Positions 25,842 through 34,190 are shown, numbered from the stretch's first letter. The stretch is DNA of 64,000 bases from Gillisella terrae (GCF_004801395.1 NZ_SSOA01000003.1:186001-250000), one strand, 5' to 3'. A program made the numbers and translations. The notes: generated by a model not told the origin, from the letters alone.

Positions 25842-26022
25842 AACACTTCCAGGAAAAGTGTGTAACGGTTTTCGGATAAATCCGATGGGACGTCAAAATT
25901 GATGTTATCGGTCAGGAGAGGGGCGCAGTCGCTCTCCGGTAAAAAAATTAGAACCACCGTGTGGCGGGGTGCTGTGTGGAGCACGCAGAGCCATCATAGC
26001 ACATCAGAGACAGGAAAATGTG

Positions 26023-26550
26023 ATGGTTGATCCTTTAGCCTTGGAAGGCCCAAAGAAAAAGGCGTCTCCTGTTTTGCTGATTGCGGCGCTGCTGGGTTTG
26101 ACAGTGGTCGGGGCAGGCGGAGGCTGGCTGGTGGGAACCATGGTGGCTCCGAAGATCAAAACAGCAAACGAAATTCAGGAAAAAGCAGCGGCAGAGGCTG
26201 CAAAAAAAGAGGGTGGCAAGGAAGGCGAGAAGGACAAGGGTGCAATCCCAACGATTCCGGCCGCGGAAAATGGCATTGTGCAGCTGGATCCAATCACCAC
26301 CAATCTTGCTTATCCCTCGAATAGCTGGGTGAGAATGGAAGTTGCCCTTGTGTTTAATGGTCCGACAGATGTAAAACTTGCGGAAGACATCCAGCAGGAC
26401 ATCATGACCTATATGCGCACAGTGAGCTTGCAACAGATTGAAGGGCCTCGTGGCTTCAATTATTTGAAGGATGACTTGCAAGAGCGCGCAGACCTCCGCT
26501 CGGAAGGCCGGGTATCGAGGGTTATGTTCAGGACCTTTGTCATACAATGA
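26023..26550 (+). CDS. fliL: Flagellar basal body-associated protein FliL
   Basis: A 175-residue protein: short cytoplasmic N-terminus, one transmembrane helix (PVLLIAALLGLTVVGAGGGW), a Lys/Glu/Ala-rich linker and a periplasmic stomatin-like domain that surrounds the stator. CAGGAAAA upstream and family alignment favour ATG 26023 over the longer frame from 25969. The last codons overlap fliP. Confidence 0.92.
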   Translation: MVDPLALEGPKKKASPVLLIAALLGLTVVGAGGGWLVGTMVAPKIKTANEIQEKAAAEAAKKEGGKEGEKDKGAIPTIPAAENGIVQLDPITTNLAYPSNSWVRMEVALVFNGPTDVKLAEDIQQDIMTYMRTVSLQQIEGPRGFNYLKDDLQERADLRSEGRVSRVMFRTFVIQ

Positions 26551-27284
26551 TTCGATATCTTATTCTGATTGCTGCGATGCTTGCTGTGCCAGAACTGGCG
26601 CAGGCGCAGCAGTTTCCGGGAAACCTTTTCGGTGGTCCCGTGGATGGCTCTGCCGCATCATGGATCATTCGCACGTTTGGGCTGCTGACGGTTCTATCGA
26701 TCGCGCCCGGTATTCTGATCATGGTGACGAGCTTTCCACGGTTCATCATCGCTTTTTCGATTTTGCGATCGGGCATGGGGTTGGCCAGCACGCCTTCCAA
26801 CATGATCTTGACGAGCCTAGCTCTTTTCATGACTTTTTACGTCATGTCGCCGACCATGGACCAGTCCTGGCGAGAGGGTGTTAAACCCTTGCTGGATAAT
26901 CAACTGACGGAAACGCAGGCTGTGCCGAAAATGGCAGAGCCTTTTCGCACGTTCATGACCGCAAACACCCGTGACAAAGATCTGCGGCTGTTTGTTGATC
27001 TTGCCAATGAGCGTAACCAAAACCCGGTGGTGGACGGCAAAGTTGATTATCGCGTGCTGATCCCCGCCTTCATGCTGTCAGAGATCCGCAGAGGGTTCGA
27101 AATTGGCTTTCTGATCATTCTGCCATTTCTGGTGATTGATATGATCGTATCAACCATCACTATGGCGATGGGCATGATGATGCTGCCGCCAACCTCTATC
27201 TCTCTGCCCTTTAAAATCCTGTTCTTCGTGCTGATTGATGGCTGGAACCTGCTCGTCGGCAGCCTGGTGCGCTCGTTTCATTGA
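26547..27284 (+). CDS. fliP: Flagellar export gate protein FliP
   Basis: A 245-residue export-gate protein with a cleavable signal peptide (end near AQAQQF), then the signatures RFIIAFSILRSGMG and FKILFFVLIDGWNLLVGSL. It forms the export pore with FliQ and FliR (both encoded ~20 kb downstream). Last gene of the flgB operon. Confidence 0.97.
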   Translation: MIRYLILIAAMLAVPELAQAQQFPGNLFGGPVDGSAASWIIRTFGLLTVLSIAPGILIMVTSFPRFIIAFSILRSGMGLASTPSNMILTSLALFMTFYVMSPTMDQSWREGVKPLLDNQLTETQAVPKMAEPFRTFMTANTRDKDLRLFVDLANERNQNPVVDGKVDYRVLIPAFMLSEIRRGFEIGFLIILPFLVIDMIVSTITMAMGMMMLPPTSISLPFKILFFVLIDGWNLLVGSLVRSFH

Positions 27285-27756
27285 CTGATCGCTCAGGCAA
27301 AGGTGAGCGTTGCGCGTGAAATATGGTGCGCAACGCCGTATAGCGTTGCAAGTGCTTCTGACGTGAAGGGGCTTGATTCCCATAGTTTCATTGTCATGCC
27401 TGAGCAAAGCCGGTCCTCGCGTTTTTTTGTGAGGCTGCGGAGTGCCAGCCGTTGCTGGCGAGCTTCCTCTGTTCCAATATCGTTAAAGCACAACCTTACG
27501 TCTGAGTTATTCCGACGTCGCGGTTGCTTGCGTCATACTGATCACTCGCATCGCAAAAATAGTCAAATTTTCAATGTTTTGTAAACCATAAGCAATGGTA
27601 ACTCCTCTTGTTATCCCTTAAACGAGGGCTTTAAAGGCTTTTAAGGGTTTCTTAACTAGTTTTATTCAGTTGGTCTTAAACCGCCGCGTGGTTTTGTCAT
27701 CCTCAGAGGCGAGTTAATATACACTCAGATTAACTGACATGATGTCGATCGCTTCT
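27285..27756. other. Intergenic region upstream of the first flagellin
   Basis: About 470 bp without a convincing gene. GCGTTGCGC (27307-27315) and GCGCAACGC (27328-27336) form a 9-bp hairpin just after fliP, lacking a T run. The part from ~27590 is AT-rich with several TTAA steps and presumably contains the flagellin promoter. Confidence 0.5.
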
Positions 27757-27816
27757 GTCGGTATACAAGTCCGACATGTCCCTCTTTAATATCTCGTAAC
27801 CTAAGGGACAGATATC
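27757..27816 (+). promoter_or_regulatory. Two-hairpin mRNA leader of flagellin gene 1
   Basis: Hairpin 1: GTCGG (27757-27761) and CCGAC (27771-27775). Hairpin 2: TGTCCCT (27777-27783) and AGGGACA (27804-27810); the latter includes the ribosome site six bases before the ATG. The same plan precedes the other three flagellins with different but compensating stem bases. Confidence 0.75.
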
Positions 27817-28776
27817 ATGACAAGTATCATGACAAACAATTCGGCTATCGGCGCTCTTGCAACATTGCGCTCTATCAACGACAGCCTGGATAAGACGCAG
27901 AACGCCATTTCATCTGGCTACAAGGTGAAGGACTCGTCGGACAATGCAGCTTATTGGTCGATTGCGACCACCATGCGTTCTGACAGCAAAGCGATGTCCG
28001 CCGTTCAGGACGCGCTCGGCATGGGTTCTGCCAAGACCGACACAGCTTACACCGGTATGAATGCCGCGATTGATGTTGTCAGCACCATCAAGTCCAAGCT
28101 GGTTGCAGCCCGCGAACCAGGCGTTGATAAAGACAAGATCAACAAGGAACTGACAGAGCTGAAGAACCAGCTCGGCTCGATCGCCAAGTCTTCCTCGTTC
28201 AACGGCGAAAACTGGCTGTATGACAACAGCAACACTGCTGGCACAACTCAGGAAATGGTTGGCTCCTTCGTTCGTGGCAATGACGGCAACGTATCGGTCA
28301 AGACGATCACCTTCGACACATCGAAGTCGATGCTGATCAACGACAAGGCTGCGGCTGGCGGCTTGCTCACAGCTGGTACGACTGCAACATATGCAAGCGG
28401 CACCACCACAACAACCGGCACCTACTACCTGGTCAAGTCCACGGCTGGTAGCGGTACAGGTACCGAAATTTCGCTGTCGTCCACGACCACCAGCGCAACA
28501 ATTGATGGCATGGTTGCTTCCGTTGACAAGATGTTGTCGAACATGACGGATGCGGCTGCAACGATTGGTGCAACCAAGAGCCGTATCGATACGCAGTCAA
28601 ATTTTGCCAAGAATCTGATGGATACGATTCAAGTTGGCGTCGGTAAACTCGTTGACGCTGACATGAATGAAGAATCGACCAAGCTGAAGGCTCTCCAGAC
28701 ACAGCAACAGTTGGGCATTCAGGCACTCTCGATTGCCAATTCCAGCAGCCAGAACATCCTGTCACTTTTCCGTTAA
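27817..28776 (+). CDS. fla: Flagellin 1
   Basis: A 319-residue flagellin of the short rhizobial type. The N-terminal D0/D1 part (MTSIMTNNSAIGALATLRSI, ISSGYKVKDSSDNAAYWSIA) and C-terminal part (DADMNEESTKLKALQTQQQL, ending ILSLFR) are conserved, with a reduced central domain. The C-terminal third differs most from flagellins 2 and 3 (SRIDTQSNFAKNLMDTI instead of SRLKLQDSFIKNLSDTI). It is the first of four tandem genes, each with its own leader and terminator. Confidence 0.96.
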   Translation: MTSIMTNNSAIGALATLRSINDSLDKTQNAISSGYKVKDSSDNAAYWSIATTMRSDSKAMSAVQDALGMGSAKTDTAYTGMNAAIDVVSTIKSKLVAAREPGVDKDKINKELTELKNQLGSIAKSSSFNGENWLYDNSNTAGTTQEMVGSFVRGNDGNVSVKTITFDTSKSMLINDKAAAGGLLTAGTTATYASGTTTTTGTYYLVKSTAGSGTGTEISLSSTTTSATIDGMVASVDKMLSNMTDAAATIGATKSRIDTQSNFAKNLMDTIQVGVGKLVDADMNEESTKLKALQTQQQLGIQALSIANSSSQNILSLFR

Positions 28777-28806
28777 TAGGATAAGTGTTCAGTATAACGT
28801 AAATGA

Positions 28807-28840
28807 TACGGCCGGATATTTGTCCGGCCGTACTCTTTTT
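28807..28840 (+). terminator. Terminator of flagellin gene 1
   Basis: TACGGCCGGA (28807-28816) and TCCGGCCGTA (28823-28832) form a perfect 10-bp stem followed by CTCTTTTTG. Confidence 0.85.
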
Positions 28841-29011
28841 GTTGAATAACTTAAAATTAATTTAAGTTTATTTTTCCTTAATTTATAATATTTTTCCTAA
28901 ACCTGTTGGTGTAAATAGAAATTTAACCATCCTGGTGTTTATTAGGCTCATCAGAACGGCAGGTTAACTTTTTTAATTATTAGTTAATAGCATGACGCAA
29001 CATGTCGTTCA

Positions 29012-29071
29012 CCGGGGGAGCGAGCCCGGAATGTCCCTTCAGTTTTTTGTCACATCAAAGGGGCAAGTCCT
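29012..29071 (+). promoter_or_regulatory. Two-hairpin mRNA leader of flagellin gene 2
   Basis: Hairpin 1: CCGGG (29012-29016) and CCCGG (29025-29029). Hairpin 2: TGTCCCTT (29032-29039) and AAGGGGCA (29058-29065), one G-U pair, containing the ribosome site. The AT-rich DNA at 28841-29000 upstream holds no gene and should carry the promoter. Confidence 0.75.
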
Positions 29072-30031
29072 ATGACAAGTATTATGACGAATAATTCAGC
29101 TATTGCTGCACTCTCGACAATGCGTTCTATCGCTGAGGATATGGATAAGACGCAGAGCGCGATTTCCTCGGGCTATAAGGTCGAAAAGGCTTCTGACAAC
29201 GCAGCTTACTGGTCGATTGCAACCACCATGCGTTCTGACAACAAGGCCCTCGGCGCTGTTCAGGACGCGATTGGTCTCGGTGCTGCCAAGACCGATACTG
29301 CCTACACCGGTATGAAAGCCGCGATTGATGTTGTCACCGACATCAAGGCCAAGCTGGTTGCAGCCCGCGAACCAGGCGTTGATAAAGACAAGATCAACAA
29401 GGAACTGACAGAGCTGAAGAACCAGCTCGGTTCAATCGCCAAGTCTGCTTCGTTTAACGGCGAAAACTGGTTGTATGACAACAGCAACACTGCTGGCACA
29501 ACTCAGGAAATGGTTGGTTCGTTCGTTCGTGGCAGCGATGGCAACGTTTCGGTCAAGACGATCACCTTCGACACATCCAAGTCGATGCTGATCAACGACA
29601 AGGCTTCGGCTGGCGGCCTGCTCACAGCAGGTACGACTGCAACATATGCAAGCGGCACCACCACAACAACCGGCACCTACTACCTGATCAAGTCCACGGC
29701 TGGTACCGGTACAGGCACCGAAATCACCCTGACGACAACCACAACGAACAACACCATCGACGGTATGGTCGCTTCTATCGACAAGATGTTGCAGAGCATG
29801 ACGGACGCGGGTGCAACGATTGGTGCGACCACATCACGTCTCAAGCTTCAGGACAGCTTTATCAAGAACCTGAGCGACACGATCACGACAGGTGTTGGTC
29901 GTCTGGTGGATGCCGACATGAACGAGGAATCAACCAAGCTGAAGGCATTGCAGACGCAGCAGCAGCTGGGCATTCAGTCCTTGTCGATTGCCAATTCCAA
30001 CTCGCAGAACCTGCTGTCGCTCTTCCGTTAA
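29072..30031 (+). CDS. fla: Flagellin 2
   Basis: A 319-residue flagellin. From ~29349 to 29430 it is identical in DNA to flagellin 1 (28094-28175), and its 3' ~220 bp are nearly identical to flagellin 3, so the copies exchange sequence. Starts MTSIMTNNSAIAALSTMRSI and ends NLLSLFR. Confidence 0.96.
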   Translation: MTSIMTNNSAIAALSTMRSIAEDMDKTQSAISSGYKVEKASDNAAYWSIATTMRSDNKALGAVQDAIGLGAAKTDTAYTGMKAAIDVVTDIKAKLVAAREPGVDKDKINKELTELKNQLGSIAKSASFNGENWLYDNSNTAGTTQEMVGSFVRGSDGNVSVKTITFDTSKSMLINDKASAGGLLTAGTTATYASGTTTTTGTYYLIKSTAGTGTGTEITLTTTTTNNTIDGMVASIDKMLQSMTDAGATIGATTSRLKLQDSFIKNLSDTITTGVGRLVDADMNEESTKLKALQTQQQLGIQSLSIANSNSQNLLSLFR

Positions 30032-30059
30032 TCGGCTGAGTTGCTTCCATGAGGTTAGA

Positions 30060-30087
30060 AAGGTCACGCGTCAGCGTGGCCTTTTTT
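30060..30087 (+). terminator. Terminator of flagellin gene 2
   Basis: AAGGTCACGC (30060-30069) pairs with GCGTGGCCTT (30074-30083), one wobble, followed by a T run to 30087. Confidence 0.85.
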
Positions 30088-30171
30088 GTTATGAAGTAAA
30101 TAAACCTCCGCCTTCGGTGGAGGACTGGACGTGTTCTACATGGTAGTTGAGAGCGCCTCCACGCTTGGACC

Positions 30172-30280
30172 GTTACAGCGCCGTGCGCCAAATATGGCGC
30201 ACAAAGGACGCTGTAACACTTTAAATCTGCTGCATAATTTTCACCTTAAATCGATTCCGATTTAAGGAATTATGCAGTAG
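30172..30280 (-). repeat. R1 repeat, copy 4 (reverse orientation)
   Basis: Read on the minus strand it runs CTGCATAATTCCTTAAATCGG, a GGAATCGATTTAAGG-type arm, AATTATGCAGCAGATTTAAAG, TGTTACAGCGTCCTTTGTGC and ends CGGCGCTGTAA. All parts of R1 are present. It sits within the bounds of the IS200-type element. Confidence 0.8.
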
Positions 30281-30308
30281 ATTGGCCGAGACGTAGAACA
30301 GAGGTTTT

Positions 30309-30743
30309 ATGGACGAAGGATCTCAAACACACGCGACGTGAGACTCCAAATGCCATGTGGTTTTTGCGAGTAAGTATCGCACGAAACGCCTTTACGCGGA
30401 CGTGCGGCGAGAATTAGGCGACCTGTTGCATACTCTTGCTCGACAGAAGGGTTGCCGGAATGAGGAAGGCTGCCTGATGCCCGACCATGTACACATGCTG
30501 ATATCGATCCCGCTGAAGTACTCGGTGTCCCATATTGTGGGCTTTTTGAAGGGCAAGACGGCGATCTCCGTGGCCAACAAGTACGCACGTAAACGCCGCT
30601 ATAAAGGCTATCATTTTTGGGCGCGGGGATATTTTTTGTCCACGACGGTCTACAATAAGCAGTTCGTCAGACGCTATATCCGTAATCAAGAAAAGGTCGA
30701 CAACGCTTCCGACTCTGCCGACCTGCTTAACCGTAGCTACTAA
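30309..30743 (+). pseudogene. tnpA: IS200-type TnpA (Y1/HUH) transposase with an in-frame TGA
   Basis: The frame from ATG 30309 reads MDEGSQTHAT, then TGA (30339-30341), then DSKCHVVFASKYRTKRLY and on to a stop at 30741-30743. In IS200 transposases this position (HTxWNxKYHVVFAPKYR) is a conserved Trp, so TGG has probably mutated to TGA. The catalytic HUH pair (PDHVHML) and the nucleophilic Tyr (VRRYIRNQE) are intact. Translation could in principle restart at GTG 30357, giving a shortened 128-residue protein that lacks the first strand. Called a pseudogene with that reservation. Confidence 0.7.
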
Positions 30744-30812
30744 CACATAGCAAAACCGCTTCTGGCGGTTCAAGCGCAGCGTTTCAAACCTCCACCTCTG
30801 GTGTAGGTTGTG

Positions 30813-31175
30813 GCTTGTCTTGTGTCGAAATGGCGATATCGGTCTGACGGTATGACCGCTGGATAAAGAATCAATGAACCTCCAGATGGAAAAAGCGCCT
30901 CCGCCGGACATGCCTTGGTTATTGATTGTTCATTTTTTCGGCCCCATTTTTGAGCGTAGAAGATTTTTGGCGTCCATATTTTTTTGAGTTTGTTGATTTA
31001 AATTCCTTTTAAAATCAGAAGTTTAATTATATTTCGTATTTTATTTTCGTTAATCTCTTAACGTTGCTTTCCTGCGTTTAGCGTTTGTTAACCATAATAG
31101 TATTTTCTGGCCTCACAAAAGCATTGGGCCGATCAAACAAGCACGATCACGGCGGGCATGAAGCTGACCAATGTT
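30813..31175. other. Intergenic region upstream of flagellin 3
   Basis: About 360 bp of increasingly AT-rich DNA (especially 30950-31110) without a gene. Part may be IS-derived; the right part should carry the flagellin 3 promoter. Confidence 0.45.
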
Positions 31176-31231
31176 ACCGGTACCGATCCGGTCTGTCCCT
31201 TCCAATTTCACGACCTTAAGGGGCAAATCTT
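31176..31231 (+). promoter_or_regulatory. Two-hairpin mRNA leader of flagellin gene 3
   Basis: Hairpin 1: ACCGG (31176-31180) and CCGGT (31188-31192). Hairpin 2: TGTCCCTT (31194-31201) and AAGGGGCA (31218-31225), containing the ribosome site. The preceding CCAATGTTACCGGTA is shared with the leader of flagellin 4. Confidence 0.75.
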
Positions 31232-32191
31232 ATGGCAAGTCTGATGACGAACAATTCCGCAATTGCAGCGCTCTCCACCATGCGTTCGATTGCGGCCGAT
31301 ATGGACATGACGCAGGGCCGGATCTCGTCTGGTTTCAAGGTCGAAAAGGCCTCCGATAACGCAGCTTACTGGTCGATTGCGACCACCATGCGTTCTGACA
31401 ACAAGGCCCTTAGTGCTGTTCAGGACGCGATTGGTCTCGGTGCTGCCAAGACCGATACTGCCTACACCGGTATGAAAGCCGCGATCGATGTTGTTACCGA
31501 CATCAAGGCCAAGCTGGTTGCAGCCCGCGAACCAGGTGTAGATAAAGGCAAGATCAACAAGGAAATCGTTGAGCTGAAGAACCAGCTGGCCTCTATTTCC
31601 AAGTCTGCATCGTTCAACGGCGAAAACTGGCTGTATGACAACAGCAACACTGCTGGCACAACCCAAGAAATGATTGGCTCCTTCGTTCGTGGCAGCGATG
31701 GCAACGTTTCGATCAAGACGATCACCTTCGACACATCGAAGTCGATGCTGATCAACGACAAGGCTGCGGCTGGCGGCCTGCTCACAGCTGGTACGACTGC
31801 AACATATGCAAGCGGCACCACCACAACAACCGGCACCTACTACCTGATCCAGTCCACGGCTGGTACCGGTACAGGTACCGAAATCGCGCTGTCAACCGCC
31901 ACCACTGCCGCCGCAATTGATGGTATGGTCGCTTCTATCGATAAGATGTTGCAGACAATGACGGATGCGGGTGCAACGATTGGTGCGACCACATCACGTC
32001 TCAAGCTTCAGGACAGCTTTATCAAGAACCTGAGCGACACGATCACGACGGGTGTTGGTCGTCTGGTAGATGCCGACATGAACGAGGAATCAACCAAGCT
32101 GAAGGCATTGCAGACGCAGCAGCAGCTGGGCATTCAGTCCTTGTCGATTGCCAATTCCAACTCGCAGAACCTGCTGTCGCTCTTCAAGTAA
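31232..32191 (+). CDS. fla: Flagellin 3
   Basis: A 319-residue flagellin starting MASLMTNNSAIAALSTMRSI. It is the closest relative of flagellin 2, especially over the last ~70 codons, and shares the central GTTATYASGTTTTTGTYYL block with flagellins 1 and 2. It ends NLLSLFK. Confidence 0.96.
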   Translation: MASLMTNNSAIAALSTMRSIAADMDMTQGRISSGFKVEKASDNAAYWSIATTMRSDNKALSAVQDAIGLGAAKTDTAYTGMKAAIDVVTDIKAKLVAAREPGVDKGKINKEIVELKNQLASISKSASFNGENWLYDNSNTAGTTQEMIGSFVRGSDGNVSIKTITFDTSKSMLINDKAAAGGLLTAGTTATYASGTTTTTGTYYLIQSTAGTGTGTEIALSTATTAAAIDGMVASIDKMLQTMTDAGATIGATTSRLKLQDSFIKNLSDTITTGVGRLVDADMNEESTKLKALQTQQQLGIQSLSIANSNSQNLLSLFK

Positions 32192-32233
32192 GGCAAGACC
32201 TGCTCTAAAAAGCACCCATATTTGTTTGACATT

Positions 32234-32266
32234 AAAAAGCCGTGGCGATCGCTACGGCTTTTTTTT
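32234..32266 (+). terminator. Terminator of flagellin gene 3
   Basis: AAAAGCCGT and ACGGCTTTT flank a 10-base GC-rich centre and are followed by a long T run. Confidence 0.8.
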
Positions 32267-32436
32267 GTTTTTTGCCGGCTAGCGCTTGAAAAATTAGGAT
32301 TTTGTTTATAGTGGTTAAGAAATCAATAATGCCGTTAACCATTCGTTAACCATTTAATGATTAATAATACGTAAATAATGTTGGGTTGGCCACCAGGGCA
32401 AAAATGTGGTCGACGTGCATGATGCAAACCAATGTT

Positions 32437-32487
32437 GCCGGTAAATTTTGAAATCCGGTATGTCCCTTAAACGACTTGGGGCACTCT
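32437..32487 (+). promoter_or_regulatory. Two-hairpin mRNA leader of flagellin gene 4
   Basis: Hairpin 1: GCCGG (32437-32441) and CCGGT (32455-32459), with a closing G-U pair. Hairpin 2: TGTCCC (32461-32466) and GGGGCA (32478-32483), including the ribosome site. This is the most compact version. The AT-rich DNA at 32270-32400 holds no gene. Confidence 0.7.
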
Positions 32488-33450
32488 ATGACCAGTATCA
32501 TGACCAATACAGCCGCAATGGCGGCTTTGCAGACTCTCCGTTCCATCGACGACAATATGCAGACCACGCAGGCGAGGATTTCCTCTGGCTATAAAGTGGC
32601 AAATGCATCCGACAATGCCGCCTATTGGTCGATTGCAACGACGATGCGCTCAGACAATAAGGCGCTGGCGACAGTTCAGGACGCGCTGGGGCTTGCAGCA
32701 TCGAAGGCGGACACAGCTTACACGGGTCTTCAATCATCTGTTGATGTCATCAGCTCGATCAAGTCCAAGCTCGTGGCGGCGCGCGAGCCGGGCGTCGATA
32801 AAAACAAGATCAATAAGGAAATTGCCGAGCTGAAAAACCAGCTTCAGTCGATTGCTGAATCAGCGTCTTTCTCGGGCGAGAACTGGTTGTACAACGCATC
32901 CACGGCAGCCCCCGGCACGAAGGAAATGGTTGGCTCGTTCAACCGTGCCAGTGATGGTACCGTTTCGGTTACCACCTTGAAATATGATAGCTCCAGCTCG
33001 ACCCTGATCGACACCAACGATGTCAGCCGTGGTATTCTGACCAAGGGCACTGTTGCCACCTGGGCGTCCGGGACGACCACCACAACCGGCACATATTATC
33101 TGCTCAAGGTCGGGTCGGCGACGACAGCCACTGGTACGTTAATTGAAATTTCGAGCACTACAACCAATGCCAACCTGGACGGTATGATTTCAGCTGTCGA
33201 CACCATGCTGCAAACCCTCACCGATTCGGCATCGACCCTCGGTGCAATCACCAGTCGTATTCAGTTGCAGGACAGCTTCGTCAAAAACCTGAGCGATACG
33301 ATTGATAAGGGCGTCGGCCGTCTGGTGGATGCGGACATGAATGAGGAGTCCACCAAGATCAAGGCGCTTCAGACACAGCAGCAGCTGGGCATTCAGTCTC
33401 TCTCCATCGCCAATACCAACGCGCAGACTATTCTCACGCTGTTCAAGTAA
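32488..33450 (+). CDS. fla: Flagellin 4
   Basis: A 320-residue flagellin, the most divergent of the four (MTSIMTNTAAMAALQTLRSI, ending AQTILTLFK). The start is ATG 32488, aligned with the other flagellins and preceded by GGGGCA; the frame is open to a TTG at 32476. The central domain (STLIDTNDVSRGILTKGTVAT) differs from the GGLLTAGTTAT block of the others. Confidence 0.95.
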   Translation: MTSIMTNTAAMAALQTLRSIDDNMQTTQARISSGYKVANASDNAAYWSIATTMRSDNKALATVQDALGLAASKADTAYTGLQSSVDVISSIKSKLVAAREPGVDKNKINKEIAELKNQLQSIAESASFSGENWLYNASTAAPGTKEMVGSFNRASDGTVSVTTLKYDSSSSTLIDTNDVSRGILTKGTVATWASGTTTTTGTYYLLKVGSATTATGTLIEISSTTTNANLDGMISAVDTMLQTLTDSASTLGAITSRIQLQDSFVKNLSDTIDKGVGRLVDADMNEESTKIKALQTQQQLGIQSLSIANTNAQTILTLFK

Positions 33451-33523
33451 AAGGCGAGGACAACCGGCCGGAGTTGAATCTTTTCCTCTACCGTGCCGCC
33501 GGTCATCGGCATTAGGTGGAACT

Positions 33524-33560
33524 GTTGGACCGCGCACTGCCCTTGCGCGGTCCAACGCCT
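33524..33560 (+). terminator. Terminator of flagellin gene 4
   Basis: GTTGGACCGCGC (33524-33535) pairs perfectly with GCGCGGTCCAAC (33545-33556), followed by GCCTTTT. Confidence 0.8.
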
Positions 33561-33620
33561 TTTATACTGCTGCATAATTCCTGAAATCGGAGTAGATTTC
33601 AGGAATTATGCAGAAGATTA

Positions 33621-33669
33621 GAGTTTGTCAGGGAAAAGTGGAATCCGGTTTTCCCGAATAGACAAACTC
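33621..33669. repeat. R2 palindrome, copy 2 (inside R1 copy 5)
   Basis: GAGTTTGTC (33621-33629) and GACAAACTC (33661-33669) are the outer arms; GGGAAAA and TTTTCCC the inner arms around GTGGAATCCGG. Most symmetric R2 copy of the window. Confidence 0.8.
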
Positions 33670-33683
33670 AAACAAAGAAGTTT

Positions 33684-33720
33684 AGAGTCTGTCTGGTTCA
33701 ATCTGAACCTGACAGACTCT
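33684..33720. repeat. R3 palindrome, copy 2 (inside R1 copy 5)
   Basis: AGAGTCTGTCTGGTTC and GAACCTGACAGACTCT form a 37-bp near-perfect palindrome, the same as 4678-4714 apart from a few bases and again followed by AGAA. Confidence 0.8.
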
Positions 33721-34030
33721 AGAAGTGTTACAGCGTCCTTTGCGCGCCATATATGGTGAGAGGCGCTGTAATGCTGAGGCGCTGCAATCCGTTGCGTTAT
33801 CGGCTCAATCTGTTGCACCGCGCAGGAATGGCATAGTCGCCTGATTTGAAGCCAGTAAGAGCGACAACATTGTTTCAAAAACCAGGCTTACTGGTAGAAT
33901 AATAGAGATTTTGGGCTGCTCGAAAATCCTCGCGCAAGTTTGACCTCCTAACGTCGAGCGAAGCAAATGACGTTTTTGTTCGGCTTGTGAGGTTCATCGC
34001 ACGTCAGAGCGATAATGCGCCTACTGTCTA

Positions 34031-34120
34031 TCCTGAAGTCGCGATGGATTTCAGAATGAAGCAGTGGATTTGAAGTTTTACAGCAGCCTTTGTGCGTCAT
34101 GCGCAGTGTGCGGCGTTGTA
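34031..34120 (+). repeat. R1 repeat, copy 6 (degenerate)
   Basis: TCCTGAAGTCGCGATGGATTT, then GAAGCAGTGGATTTGAAG, TTTTACAGCAGCCTTTGTGC and CGGCGTTGTA follow the order of R1 elements with many substitutions. It lies ~70 bp before the gene preceding motB. The 33772-34030 stretch before it holds no recognised gene. Confidence 0.5.
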
Positions 34121-34190
34121 GGTAAGAGAGCGTTGCAGCGTTTTGGGGTGTCGCAATTGGCACTTTGCGCTGTTGGCAGGAGAAATGACA

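Larger units (their letters stand above)
30102..30812 (+). mobile_element. IS200/IS605-type element between flagellins 2 and 3
   Basis: An imperfect hairpin at the left (CCTCCGCC-TTC-GGTGGAGG, 30105-30123) and a related one at the right (AACCTCCACC-TCT-GGTGTAGGTT, 30787-30809) flank a single Y1 transposase gene; total ~710 bp, the size of IS200. Such subterminal palindromes are the recognition structures of this family. An R1 repeat lies inside, between the left hairpin and the gene. The exact ends are approximate. Confidence 0.6.
33568..33771 (+). repeat. R1 repeat, copy 5, interrupted by R2 and R3
   Basis: The left hairpin (CTGCATAATTCCTGAAATC... to GAATTATGCAGAAGATTA) ends at 33620, and R1 resumes at 33724 with AGTGTTACAGCGTCC through GGCGCTGTAA at 33771. 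The ~103 bp between consist of one R2 and one R3 palindrome. In intact R1 copies AGATTA and AAGTGTTACAG are contiguous, so the palindromes were inserted at this point. Confidence 0.75.

Noticed and set aside
25842..26022. Possible extension of fliL upstream to 25969
   Set aside because: The extra residues do not resemble FliL and the best ribosome site lies before 26023.
27307..27336. GCGTTGCGC/GCGCAACGC hairpin after fliP as a terminator
   Set aside because: The stem is good, but no T run follows; left as an unassigned hairpin in the intergenic note.
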